Notes under the pieces: generated by a model | What the model was told of the DNA's origin: nothing | Seen by the model: only the letters and a program-made list of their open reading frames with translations | The model's database searches: none | Shown here: one piece after another, positions 1 through 12,100 of the stretch | Layout: every line of letters begins with the position of its first letter | Numbering within the stretch: the stretch's first letter is position 1 | Origin: Apostichopus japonicus | Taxonomy: Eukaryota > Echinodermata > Holothuroidea > Aspidochirotida > Stichopodidae | Reading direction: 5' to 3' | Length of the DNA: 64,000 nt | NCBI RefSeq assembly: GCF_037975245.1 | Contig: NC_092575.1 | Span: 20,533,841-20,597,840 of the forward strand | Translations under genes and position numbers: made by a program

Positions 1-48
1 ATCGTTAGACTAAGAGAGAGAACAGAATAAAACCAAAAATTTATGCCT

Positions 49-73
49 CGAGATGTTGTTTTGAAACATCTCG
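49..73. repeat. Short perfect hairpin
   Basis: CGAGATGTT and AACATCTCG form a perfect 9-bp stem around a 7-nt loop. Nothing around it suggests a function. It lies upstream of the candidate alternative TRAF4 exon. A hairpin this short can arise by chance. Confidence 0.4.
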
Positions 74-601
74 TGTGCAGGAAAAAAAGTAATTCCAATT
101 TTTCATAAGTGAGTTAGAGTACTCAGCAAGGATTAACCATCTCTTTCTTTACCAAATATTAAGGGCATCTTCACTCGACACCTTCAGATAATTTGCTCTA
201 TCGGACTTAAAATGCCACGTAGATGCGTAATATTTTTAGTCGTACGGAGACCACATTGCCGTGAAATTATTCTGTGTCAGATTTAGGTGATAAAAAGTTG
301 GTTAGAATCGGGTGAACCTTGTCATCATTTTGAAGGCCTGTGTTAAGTAACAGGACAAATAGTTTCTCATCTATCACTCTCATAAGAAACGGATGAAAAG
401 AGTCTACCAACCGCTTTATCAGTCAGTCCTGAAGGATCGTGAAAGAAGTCCTGGAAGCCCCTGAATCGTTGGTTACTTACTAGGTCATCTTAGAATCGGA
501 AGTAAAAAAGTTTGATAGGAATTTTGGAAAAAGAAAGAAAGGTAAAAAATAAATAAAATTGACATTTTGGTTGAATTAGCATATCCAGAAAGGAAGCAAA
601 A

Positions 602-667
602 ATGACGAGCATTTTTGGCGATATTTCGAGATTATTTGAAAGGAAGAAAGTTGGCAGTAACCTTGCG
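602..667 (+). CDS. Candidate alternative first coding exon of TRAF4
   Basis: An ATG in an AAAATG context opens a 22-codon frame that ends exactly at a strong donor, GCG|GTAAGT (donor GT at 668-669). An in-frame TGA at 572-574 lies upstream, so this ATG would be a true start. The exon ends in phase 0, and the next recognisable TRAF4 exon (6158) begins in phase 0. Splicing the two would give a TRAF4 with a short basic N-terminus beginning MTSIFGDISRLFERKK and no RING. The first 650 bases also hold more CpGs than much of the following intron. No transcript evidence is available, and a chance ATG before a chance donor is quite possible. Confidence 0.3.
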
Positions 668-2255
668 GTAAGTTAATTATCCTGGAAGAAGAAATATTTA
701 TTCTTTTTATTTTAGTGGCCAAAATGGCAAGAAAGGGTAGTATAAGCTTTATGTGATATAAATAATAATAATTTTAATAATAATTTAATAACATGGGTAT
801 CATAGATAGATAACTTCAACATTCCACTGTCTGTTTTATCGATCGAGTGATTGAGGTTGCGCAGAAAGGATTAACCATCTCTCTTTGTAAAATATTAATT
901 AGTTGATGAGGTTTTAATTATTGATTTTTTTTTATTGATTTTTTTAACATCCTCCCGGTATCATTCGTTTCACTAAACTTTTTCATTACGGAGAGTATTT
1001 ATCAGAACCCGCCATGAATTTTTGTTTTGAGTCAAGTAATATCACATGGACAGGTTTTTATAGCCCTAGGACTAAAATGCTTTTGTAATTAAAGACTTTT
1101 GCAAATTTTTGGGAAGTATTCTCATGTATCTCCATTTTTGTGAAAATTAAAATGCATGGAATATTAAAATGAAATGTTTAATTTTACTTGGGCAAGATAC
1201 TGTTCCAATCATGGTTTGCGAATATCATCATAGTAGCTGGGTACTGCAGTTATAGGAGAACAGTTAGAAACAGAAAAATCCTGCAAGGATTTAATTTTTT
1301 TAATTCATTAAATTTTTCCCTCAACTTTTATTGTAAATTAATTTAAGTGTTCTTGTGAGTCGTTTTCAAACTGTAAATTTTAGAAGAATTTGCAAAGAAT
1401 TAATCACTTGGTTGTTTGAAACTTAAATAATTGTTCTGGAGACGGTGAAACACCGACGCTTCAGGAATATTCACTCCTATCACCCCCCCTCCCACCAGGG
1501 GTCGAAGGCCCCTGTACCCCACATTGACGTGGTTAACTGTGATCCACCCTCTTGCTGGTGCCTACGGTACCATGCAGCAGTATTCTGCACCCCACCCAAA
1601 TATTTCTTTCACTTTGGCTGTGTCCCCCCCCCCCTTGCCCTCTTACCCACACTTGCAAAATGAAGTGTCTTGCAACACCATAGCATTTAAGCCTCTTGAT
1701 AGGAGGAGGTGGATCTTGTAGTTTAAATTTACTTTACCTACAGACAGTATGAATCAGCGTTTGATGTGTCCGTTCAACTTCTGAAGTTCAACTTCTTTCA
1801 ATAAATACTTTCAGTGACAGCTGGTCAATTTGGGGGGCTGATATCGATGTGGTTGTATACATCAGTACATATACACCTCAATTTAAACAAAAAATAGTTT
1901 ACAGGTTTATATTTTCTAAGAAAGAAACATAAAAATACCCGAGGTAGAAACGATAACATCAGAACGAGCAGGTGAAATTAGCGCTCTTGCCTACTTTATA
2001 TAGGCTAATTTATATCCAGGTCTGTTCTGTAGATTATAGGTAGGTAGGATAGGTTCTGTAGATTATACCCTCTCCCTTCTTATTCAGACTAATTGAACCG
2101 AGGGATTTGAGGGGTCGTGAGGGGTCGTGATACCGATAGAATGACTGGTAAAACAAGTGAAGCAGTCTGTGTCTTTGATTGGAAATAAAAATGTGGCACA
2201 ATGAGAAACATCAAACAAAAAACTGTACTTTCTCAATTCGCACAGGGGCATGAAG

Positions 2256-2637
2256 CAGTGGCGGAGCTAGGGGTATTGGTCAGGAGGGGCGAGAATGGTC
2301 TGTATGGGCGCTTTCGACAATATCTAAGCGGAGCGCCACTACTGGTTGGCGCGTACGTCAGAAATTTTTGAGTAAAGATACTCCCTATAGATCGCCGGAA
2401 ATGACCCTTTCCGGGCCTGGCTAATTTGCAGATAAACGAAGAATAAATAGGTGTCTTCGTCAAATTACACCAACAAAATGTGACAAATGTCAATAAGTAG
2501 ATGAGAGAGCAATAAAAAAGTCAATAATCACAAATAAGTAAAAACTGGTAAAGAGCTGAAAAGGGCGCCAGCAGTTCATTTGAGTCCGTCAGGGGGGGCA
2601 TCTGCCCCCCCCTGACTATATGGACGCTCCGCCACTG
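2256..2637. mobile_element. hAT-type MITE with intact 8-bp target duplication
   Basis: The ends are the 12-bp inverted repeat CAGTGGCGGAGC (2256-2267) and GCTCCGCCACTG (2626-2637). The element is flanked by a perfect direct repeat GCATGAAG at 2248-2255 and 2638-2645. An 8-bp duplication with CAGTG-type termini is the hallmark of the hAT superfamily. At 382 bp with no transposase frame it is non-autonomous. A near-perfect palindrome (about 2588-2615) lies close to its right end. The undamaged target duplication implies a fairly recent insertion. Confidence 0.85.
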
Positions 2638-2758
2638 GCATGAAGAAACTCTCTCTCCACCTCTCTCTCTTGCCCCTCTCACCCTTGTTCCCTCTCTCAA
2701 GCTTCCGGAAGCAAGACATTGCTCTTATTATCAATTTTTTTGTATTAAAGGTCCACAT

Positions 2759-3144
2759 CACGGGGTAGGAAGCTTCCAAAAAGTGGGGGCACAACATCAG
2801 AGGGGCACATTCTCATGCCACAACCACCACTCATTATGCTATAAACCGATACACACCGGCCATATCACTTAAATATATATGATGTGTTAATATGCTATCA
2901 ATACTATTTATTGAGATTGTTTATTGTTAACCATGCTACAAAAAAATATGGGATGCCATTTCAAAAATAGCATGTACAGACTAAAAATAAATCATTCAAA
3001 TAAAATATTAAAATTAACAAAGGCTTAAGATATCCAAAAGAAAGTTCTTCATCAAAAGGGGCACATTTTATTTGCCAGTAGGACACATTTGCTATTTTGT
3101 GGGGGGCACGTGCCCCCAGTGCCCCCCCCGGCTCCTACCCCCTG
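2759..3144. mobile_element. Second hAT-type MITE with 8-bp target duplication
   Basis: GTCCACAT is repeated at 2751-2758 and 3145-3152. Inside it the ends are CACGGGGTAGGA on the left and, read inverted from the right, CAGGGGGTAGGA. Both ends then continue into GGGGGCAC-like sequence. The 386-bp element has no coding capacity. It differs from its neighbour 120 bp to the left, so it is a separate family of the same type, not a duplicate. Confidence 0.75.
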
Positions 3145-6100
3145 GTCCACATCATGTGACACAGCAGAGACACTTTTATTCTCGTTATTTACGTCAATGT
3201 TCAGCGATCGATCTCTAGACAAAGGTGATGTCTTCCTGCCCTCAGAACTGATCTAAAATATCTCAGTACTTCTTTTCTTTTCGTCTTCTGTATTTTTTTT
3301 CTTCATTTCTTATCGTCTATGGAGTACGTCCATGGCCTCTTGTTTATAGTCTCGCCATAAGCCATTGCTTGATCTGCTCTGGTTTATACCATCGTCCTCT
3401 TTTTCTCACATTTTTATATGTTTACTCGACTGAAATCGGCAAACGATTTGAACGAGTTAGTCGTCGAATATCGCTAAGACCGCCACAGGTTAAGTCTTGG
3501 ATATAAAAATAAAGATAAGAGTAGGGGGAAAAAAAGAGGGTAGGTACAAGAATATCGACAAGAGCACTCGAAAAGGAGCGAGAGATCTGCTCTCATGGAA
3601 AACTTACCTCTTTTTTGGGTATAATGTGATTTAGCCTCTTTTAGACCCCTTGAATTGGAAAGAAAGTTGACAGATACTGGACGAGATTCGGAGCGTTGTC
3701 GATGGTTAATTCACCATAAAAATGAAGTACATCGATAGAAAAAAAACCGATAACATTAACAACAACAGTATCGTTCAAGCAGAGCTACAGAATTGTTTCA
3801 AAAGTCACGACTTTCGTGATATCGTGAGTGTCTTCAGTTCAAATATTTACTGCTGTTGGTTTTTAAGCCATATTAAACTTTCAGCTTTTATTTCTACTTT
3901 TTCTTGGGGGTGTATGATTATTGTCATCTGTTTTAGGGGAGAGAGAAGAATGGGGGGGGAAGGGGAGGGGTGATGGGTCACAAGTGAAGTATAAGATTTA
4001 TCAGTAATAAACAAAATATTGATAGTGTGTTATAATTAAGTAAAAAATTAAGGATAAGTTTTTATATGCATGAATGCATTGTAGAAAAAGTAAAAAGTTC
4101 GAAAACAAAAAAGAACTCTGCATTTTTAAATGCAAAGAGGAAACTAAAGTCCTAAATGTTTCTTCATTTTTCGATAAACCTCAAAAAATCTGAAGTATAA
4201 ATCTAAGAAATCCTCAACATATGATCTGGCAAATGAGTGTTGACTGCTTTCTTAGTCATAACCAGCTCTATGCCGCTGTAATTTTATATCTCCATCCCCA
4301 TTAGGCGATACAATAAACAAACAAAAAAAACCTTTCAATATATATCTGGCGCCAAAACTCGAGCTGAAAATTGGTACATTTTGAAGCACATTTTCTCTTT
4401 CCCTTGTTGTTCCTTGTTTTTTATTTAGTTTTTTTTTGATGTAACATTCCCTCACAGTTTGCAGTCAGATTACATTCTTTAACTCGTCCAAAGTTTTCTT
4501 GGGTAAGCGATGCCGAGATAATGTCCCAAGTCATCTGTGATTTTGGATGCGTAAATGAATCCTATTAGCCCCGAAATCAATAGGTGTCTTCACACTCGAA
4601 TGCTCCTCCTTTTATCAGCGGGCGAGGAATTAACCAACATCCCTTTTTTTGAGCTGGATACTTCAAAAGATCCCCTCTCAAGAGTACTACAGGAGCGGTT
4701 AGCCACAAATAGTGGAATCTAATTGGATATCATACTTAACCTATTTTGCTTTTGAAAATTAACTTTGTCTCAAATAGCGAAAATGGACAAAATTAATATT
4801 CACTCGTGGTTTGTAAATTCTCTCATGGCTTGTGGCATGGCTTGGGATAGCCGATCCCGGCAATCAATTTTGTCCCGCACATGTGTATATATATATAAGT
4901 ATATAGATAGATAGATGGATAAGGTAATAAAATAACGATACTCGTGAAATCTGAGAGGGGTTTAAACTAGTTTCAGCTCTCCTAATTTAATTTTGTCAGC
5001 CAAGGAGAACTCTTTGTAGGTATGGATAAAAAGCGCTTACAACACTTCCCTACACTTGAAATGTTTTAATGAAGTGCGTGCCGGAAAAGGTGGCTCCTAC
5101 GATTCCCTGCTGAGAGGCAGGTTGGAATGGGAGCCATCTAGAAGGTATATTGAGGAGGATGGAGAGAGAATTTATCTTCATTTCTGAGGACGTTTTTTTG
5201 TTGTTGTATATAAGTGTGTCTACTTTCTTTTTTTACCAAACTGGAGGCTAGAAATATGATAGAACCATCTCAATCGACTTTTAAAGATCGAAACCAAGAG
5301 ATGGGTCTGGATGATATAGAATTTTATTAATTGTATTTTCAGATGGACTAGCTGCAAGCATTCTTTATAGTAATTAGCGTAATAAACTGGTTTTTCGGTT
5401 AGTGGAATGTCTTTGACCGACTTTCAAAGGGATATTTTTTTACATCTAGTTCGAGGGCATGGGTCGGGGAAATGCGGAGTGGCAGGGAATTTGAGGCAAA
5501 TCTGGATCAAGCATTATTGTTTATTGTAAGGACTCGTACAGCTTGAATTGATAAACTCTTACTTTAATGTCTTAAAATTAATTTTAATAGGTCTTATGAA
5601 TATTTATCAGTACTTTATTGGTCTGCATTAATTTGATAACACTTTGAAATAAATGTGAAAATGATAACCCAAACTCCAAATCAAATGCGATTACGAGAGA
5701 ATTCTTGCAGGTAGATGTGCTTGTCTATCTTATCCAACTGGTGGTGTCAATTACTTAACCTCCCCTCCCTGCCCCCCTCCCTACCCTCCACCCATCTCCC
5801 ATCCCAAATCCCCATTTATTATCTCTAATTCTATACATATAGTGAAAGGATTATATGTGAGGTATAAATGAACTGACTTTCCTGCTCAATAGATGTTGTA
5901 GATGGATGATGTATTACTCTAACAGTACAACACCAAGAATAGAGATTGTTCAAATCTTTAATATGCCAAATTCGCTTTTGTTTTGAAATATTTCATCATT
6001 TATCATGCTGCAGGGGGTGTAAAGAAGAATTAATAAGCTGTCACGTGCATTTCCAAGAACACTAATAAGCCTTTCTTTCCTTCCTTTTCCCAACCCCCAT

Positions 6101-6157
6101 GTTTTTGATCGAATATGAAAAATTAAAATTATTTTCATAATTTATTTTCCATTACAG

Positions 6158-6262
6158 ATCTACCCCGACAATGAAATGGCTAGCGAGATACAGTCGTTGC
6201 AGGTCAGGTGCTCCTTCTACAAGGATGGCTGTAAGTGGGTCAATGAATTGAAAGACCTCAAG
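6158..6262 (+). CDS. TRAF4: TRAF4 exon 3: start of the zinc-finger region
   Basis: 35 codons from acceptor TTTCCATTACAG to donor AAG|GTAAAA, phase 0 on both sides. It encodes IYPDNEMASEIQSLQ, then a VRCSFYKDGCKW zinc-finger start and ends in ELKDLK. Vertebrate TRAF4 has IYPDPELE, then a Cys pair in IRCxxxxxGCRW. The finger is completed by HLESC in the next exon. Confidence 0.93.
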
Positions 6263-9135
6263 GTAAAATTTTGACCGAATATGATGAAATATTGAAGAGA
6301 TTAAATGAAGAAGAGTATATTTTTGAAATTGTTTGCAAAAAAATATCACAGTTTAATAATAATAGCAAACAAATTCAGCTGTACATTGTTTGCTCTTTCT
6401 CGAGTCGTAATTATGTTCTCTTGGGTTTGATGACCAGATCTGTATGTACGCTGTCTGCTATGATTGTCTGGTATCTTTACAAATGTGACAATGAGGGGGC
6501 AGGGGATGTCGGGAGGTGTATGGGGGTTGTTTCCCCTTTAGTAATCATTGTGAAAATGTATTATTTTATGAAGTAATGAACAAGCCGTAAAGACACATTT
6601 TAATGTTTTTCTTACACTAAATGCCAACAAAATATGCCTACAGTTTTACTTCCTACATATTTAGAGTACCGCCAATCGGAATGAGAATACAAATGATGCA
6701 TTTATCAGTTAATTTTGAGGCCACAATTTTATACATATTTAGACAGACTGGATATGAAATTAGCTTCAGGCTTAAAATACTAAAGAAAATATAGATGGTT
6801 TGGGGTAAACTGAGGCCTCCCCATGTGGATGATTATCTGATATATTGGATTTGATATAGTATAAAGTCTGAGATGAAAGCCACGAAAATCATGAAAATAA
6901 TTCTTTTTCGAGAAAGAGGTAACATGTAATTAAAAAAATTTAAACATTGAAAATATTACAGTAAATCAACAAAGAGAAATGCTTTGGAGGGAAATTCGAT
7001 ACCAACAATAAATAGAGCAAAGGAATTTTGGGGTTTGAAGGAGGTCTGAACAAATGCCGTTAGGATAACAAGTTCGGTGCTATATCAACTATGCTATCAG
7101 CCAAAAGCGCTTAGCTGGTGGGGTCAGTCCCAAATAATATAACAATTTCTTTGCTGGGGGTCTTCTCTTGGAATCCCTTTCCCTGCCAACTTGGTTGAGT
7201 TGTTGGTTCAATCAGATGAAACTGGGTATGTGTGATCTCGGGTGACGCCTGTATGGAAGTTGCTTTATAGGGGGTTTCTGAAAGGTACCCTAGCTAGGCA
7301 GAGAAATGGTTGAAAATAAAAAGTAAATTTAAGTTTGCTAAAAACCTGATTTTTTAAATTTTATTGGATCTAACAATTTACCATAGTTGTACTTGTATAG
7401 GTCTATGTTTTACCAATAATTAGTAAAATCATCAATTTTTTAAATGTTATATAATTTCTCAAACTTAGACAAAGATATGACATATGATATGCACCTGTAC
7501 TGTCTTGTGGAATCTCCACTACAGTCACCAATTACAGAACCACCTCTTTCCCCTTTTCATAAAATAAAATATTAATAACAATAATGAAAAGAAAAATAAT
7601 AATAATAATATGTGTAAAAGTAAGAGGGCCTGACGTTTCAATCCTAGCAGGATCTTCTTCAGAGGCTGAATGCAGTGGATAAGCAGTTTGCTTTTACAGT
7701 TTTGCTTTATTTGAATAATAATAATAATAATAATAGAGATTTATAACACGCGCACGTCCACCGGGAAGAGTGCTCAAGGCCCGGGAGAGGAAGAGAGAAA
7801 AGAAAGCAAAAACAAAATGAACAGAAGAATTATTGGTTAACATTGACGCATAAGATGAGTTCAAAAAGAAGCTTTTTGAACGAAGTGAGGGAAGTAAAAC
7901 AATACCCCAAAATTATCAAAGGGCAAGTAAAAATTGCCACCTTTCCTAGTCCCCAACTGGACAATTATTAGCAAATGAGTTTGAGAGGAGAGGTATGAAT
8001 GTTTTTTCACATATTTTGGAATGTACAGTATTCTGCACTGCATTCAACATGATAAACATTTTTACATATACTGTATATACTGTTTAAGCCTGATATAGCC
8101 AATATGACTAGATGTGAGCATTTTAGGTATTGTATCACAACTCTGGAAGGGGGGAGGGGAGGGAGGGTGGAGTAGGGAGTTGGTTATTAACTTCAGTGGT
8201 ACTTATCTTAACCTATCCATTACAGTAGGCCCATAAATTGGGACAATTGTTGGCAAATGATATCAAGGTATTTTTCATTTTACTGTGATATTAGACACAA
8301 TAAACATGTAAACATGATAAAAGCAACAAAAGAAAACTACTATTGTTAGTACACCATACTGTTCCAGATAGTATTATTCCAGTGATTATATTAATATTGG
8401 TTTTCGATCAGTTGCTAAATCTACACAATGAGTCTTTATTATGATAGCTACTGTTAGTTAATCTATCCTAGTTATTGCCAGACAAAATCCCCAAAGACCG
8501 GGATAGTACTTTTCTTCCCAGCAGGCTGAAATTCAATAAATACAGCTCTGGACAGAAGTTGCTGCTACTGCATTTAATCATTGTACGTGAGGCTTGCACG
8601 TACCTTACCGTACAATTAACTGCAACCTTGTTATATTATCATGCCTGGGGGTTGATTCAGGTCTATGGAACACAATAGGAATCTCTAAAGACTGCCTGCC
8701 AGATGCCTGCAGGCTCTGTCGAGAGACACTATTAAAAGTATCCGCGCTCGCGAATTAAATCTCTGCCGAATAGTAGTAGGTTCAAGATTCTGCTATTGTT
8801 ATTATTATTTAGGCTAAGTTGTCTATCACGTATCCCTATAAAATGGTGGAAAATTGATCAAGTTTTAAGTATTCTTAGAATCGTCTGGATTAAATAGACC
8901 GACGGAACCAAATTTGGTCGATTATTTCTCACGACATCGAGTCGCGTTTTTTCACTGTTAATGTGTTTTCATTACGGTGGTAGCGGGGTTTTTATATCAA
9001 TTAAGGTCTTTTAGTGTACCCATAATGCAATGTACTTCTTACTGGAGAATTGAAGGACCATTGAAATGGAATGGATTAATTGTTCTGTTGTACTTCTATT
9101 GTCTTAAGCATTTAATGAAATATTGTCACCATATA

Positions 9136-9189
<54 letters not shown>

Positions 9190-12100
9190 TATATATATAT
9201 ATATATATTAAAATATATATATATATATTAAAATATATATATTGAAATATATATATTTATATATTTATATTGATTATAGTGTAATTAGTTTTGATTTAAA
9301 CAGCAGGTCATGTGCATTCTGTCTGTAAATTTATAAAAATTACGAAGTTACTCTACATAAACTTAACATAAGAGTGCAAGTGGACAAACTAAACCACCTA
9401 GATAACAAAAAATTCCAAGCAGAGGTTAATTATTAAGTGTAAATTTCATTATGATAATTATTTAATAATACTGAATTTATTCCATTTGGTTCTCACCATT
9501 TCGTTGTCCTTTCGGATACTTTTAGTACTTTGTATTACATCAAATGAATATCAGACAAATCAGACATATTCCAAAATGTTTTGATTTTTTCCTGAATTGA
9601 AATCAAACTACTAGACTTGCTGATAATCTACATTGGTATGGAATTTTATCAACAAATAGTATCATATATAATTATAACAAAAAATCAACCCAAAAAGCTG
9701 TTTTATTTAATACAAGAATCAACAAATTAATCTTTTCGATTTAACTTGATCAGGACTTTACCGAAGAGAGCAGGGTGATAGGGTTGTTAGACTTTTAACA
9801 GGGACAAAGTGCCCAGCTCCTATTTGTGTGAAGCGATCAGGTGTTGATTAATCCATTAAGTTTACTTATAACCATTCCATAAATTTCGTAGCAAAATTTA
9901 CCCCCAAAAATGGTTTTGTTTGGCTTAGAACAGGGACAAAGTGTCGAACTGATGTTGTTTGAAGCCATTCAAGGTGTGGATTAATCCAGTGTTTATTTAT
10001 TTACTGTTTCATAAATGTTGTAAGAAAATATTAAAACAAAAGAAAAAGAAAAAGAGCTGTTTCGTTTGGAACTTTAATTACTCATTTTCAAGTGGATTAA
10101 ATTTTGATAATAAAATGCTTCAGCTCAAATTAGATTAAAAGTAAACATAAAGGGGAGGCAGGGGGGGTGGGGGGATTGACCAATTAGTCAGATGGATGTT
10201 GGATAGATTTCCAGACAGACTGCGATGAAAACCATTCATCTCTCTCCGATGATCTCCGATTATCGTCACGTCTCATCTGCTGTAGTATCGTTTAGGGTGT
10301 TTACCCTGGAGTAGTATTAATGATTGGCATTGAGTACCCTCCGTGAGTTATCATCCAATCCTTACTGTAGCGCTGTATGTTTACCAATGTGCGCGTGTGT
10401 GTATGTGTGTGTGTTGACAGTATATCTCAAGAACCACGAAAGGAGTAATTTACAGGTGAATCTTTTAAATGTATTGCAGGAATGTGTCTCATTCATCACT
10501 GAGATCTCGTCGCCCGCCTCGGAGGTGTCACATTTTTGTTTTCACGCTTCTTTTAATCTGTAGAGAACATTAATTTTGATTGCTGGTAGAAGTTAGCAAT
10601 GGATCAAAATTGCAAAGGGGGGGGGGGGTGCATGCATATGTCCTCTGTGACAAATTTGGCAGTCGAAGGTTTTTAAAGGGGAATACCAACTTTGAGCTCC
10701 TTGTGATTTATTGAGCCCAGCCCTGCAACTCTGTCTGTCTGTGTGTTTGTTTACATACAGTGTATGTGTGTTTATCTTTATGGTAATTGTTCTATAAAAC
10801 GAACTGTGCTAGGCTCACATTGGTTTGCCCATCTGTTAGAATAAAGATCTTTTCAAAGTACTAAATAACATTTTCGTTCCTTGATTGCAACAAAAGAAAC
10901 CCATGCGATGGTGATAGTATATGCAGGAAGCTGCTACTCTAACGTTAGAGTAGCAGCTCCCTGGTATATGTGTGTATACCAAAAGGGTAGAAGCTGTAAT
11001 TACTCTAAAGTGAAGGAGAAGGTCATGTGAGGTCACCACAGGTCAAAGACTGAAAACTTTGTCAAAACAATCAATCCATAAGCGGAGCTTGAATTAACGT
11101 CATACTTTACACGTAGATCCTTCAACTCTCTTTGTGTCTGTGGAGGTCAAAGGTCATTTGAGTACAACAGAGGTCAATACGAGTCTCTCGTTAACTGGAG
11201 AAGTTCAATTTAATCTACCTTAGTAAGTGGTATGTAGACCCCCCATGGTCAGCGAGAATGAATGCTATTGAAATTGGTGGAGGTCAAAGGTCATTTGAGG
11301 AGAAATTCTGCAAACCTTATTAAACATGATAATTGCAAAAATACCAGGTCTATAAAATACTAGGGCTCCTAGTAATCTTTTCATTTTGCGACCTGTGTAT
11401 CTTCCAACTTCAGTTGTTTAGGATTTTGGGTTTTGAAATTCAGTTTTGTTAATTGTTAATCAGTCAAGTCTGTATTTTCAGCATGCATTGTTGACAGTGA
11501 AAATGTACTCATGTACATTTGGGCCTGAATGAGTATAAAGATAATTTCTGGATTAGATATCATTATTTTCATAATAATTATCAGTGAGATTTCCTTGCAG
11601 TCTTTTTTTTCCCATTTTTTTGTCACGTTCTGTCACTCTACTCGATTTCAGATGATTTACGCTTGTCTGGAGATGTTTTCAAACTCATATTTGCATATAA
11701 AATCAAAAACAGAAACTTAAGAAATTCAGCACATTATAAATTCCAAAATTTCCAAACTCCTTGGGCAGGAGACTAACTCAGTATTCTAGAATTGTTTATC
11801 CCGTTTCTCGGACCAGAATCGAGAACGGCTGCCTGCGGTGTTCGCAGATTACGTCTTCTTCTCTTGACCTACTTCTATGTGTTGTTGAGGAAACAAGCGG
11901 CATTAATGCTGGAAATATCCCTCAAAGACGAGTGGCCCCATCTAAAACACTGAAGGGAGCTACCGTGGAGCGGGCAAAAAATGACATCTGAAACCTTCAA
12001 ATGCAAAAAAAAACAAGTCATAAAAACGGCCTTGAAATACGAGACTATTCTTCTTTTATTATTATCTGGTAACACACAGATAGCATTTTGCATCGCATGC

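Larger units (their letters stand above)
668..6157 (+). other. TRAF4 intron or upstream region
   Basis: No coding exon was recognised here. I looked for the RING signature (C-x2-C, CGHxFC) and for the CPxD...PLDYAK exon that precedes IYPD in vertebrate TRAF4, and saw neither. The stretch holds an approximate 33-bp repeat of bases 128-162 at 867-898, a C-rich stretch at 1480-1660, two hAT-type MITEs (2256-3144), a CpG-bearing stretch near 3420-3500 and a C-rich tract at 5760-5815. Confidence 0.6.

Noticed and set aside
668-6157. RING exons of TRAF4 within the first intron
   Set aside because: No CGHxFC or CPxDxxPLD coding pattern seen on reading the plus strand; they are presumably outside the window.
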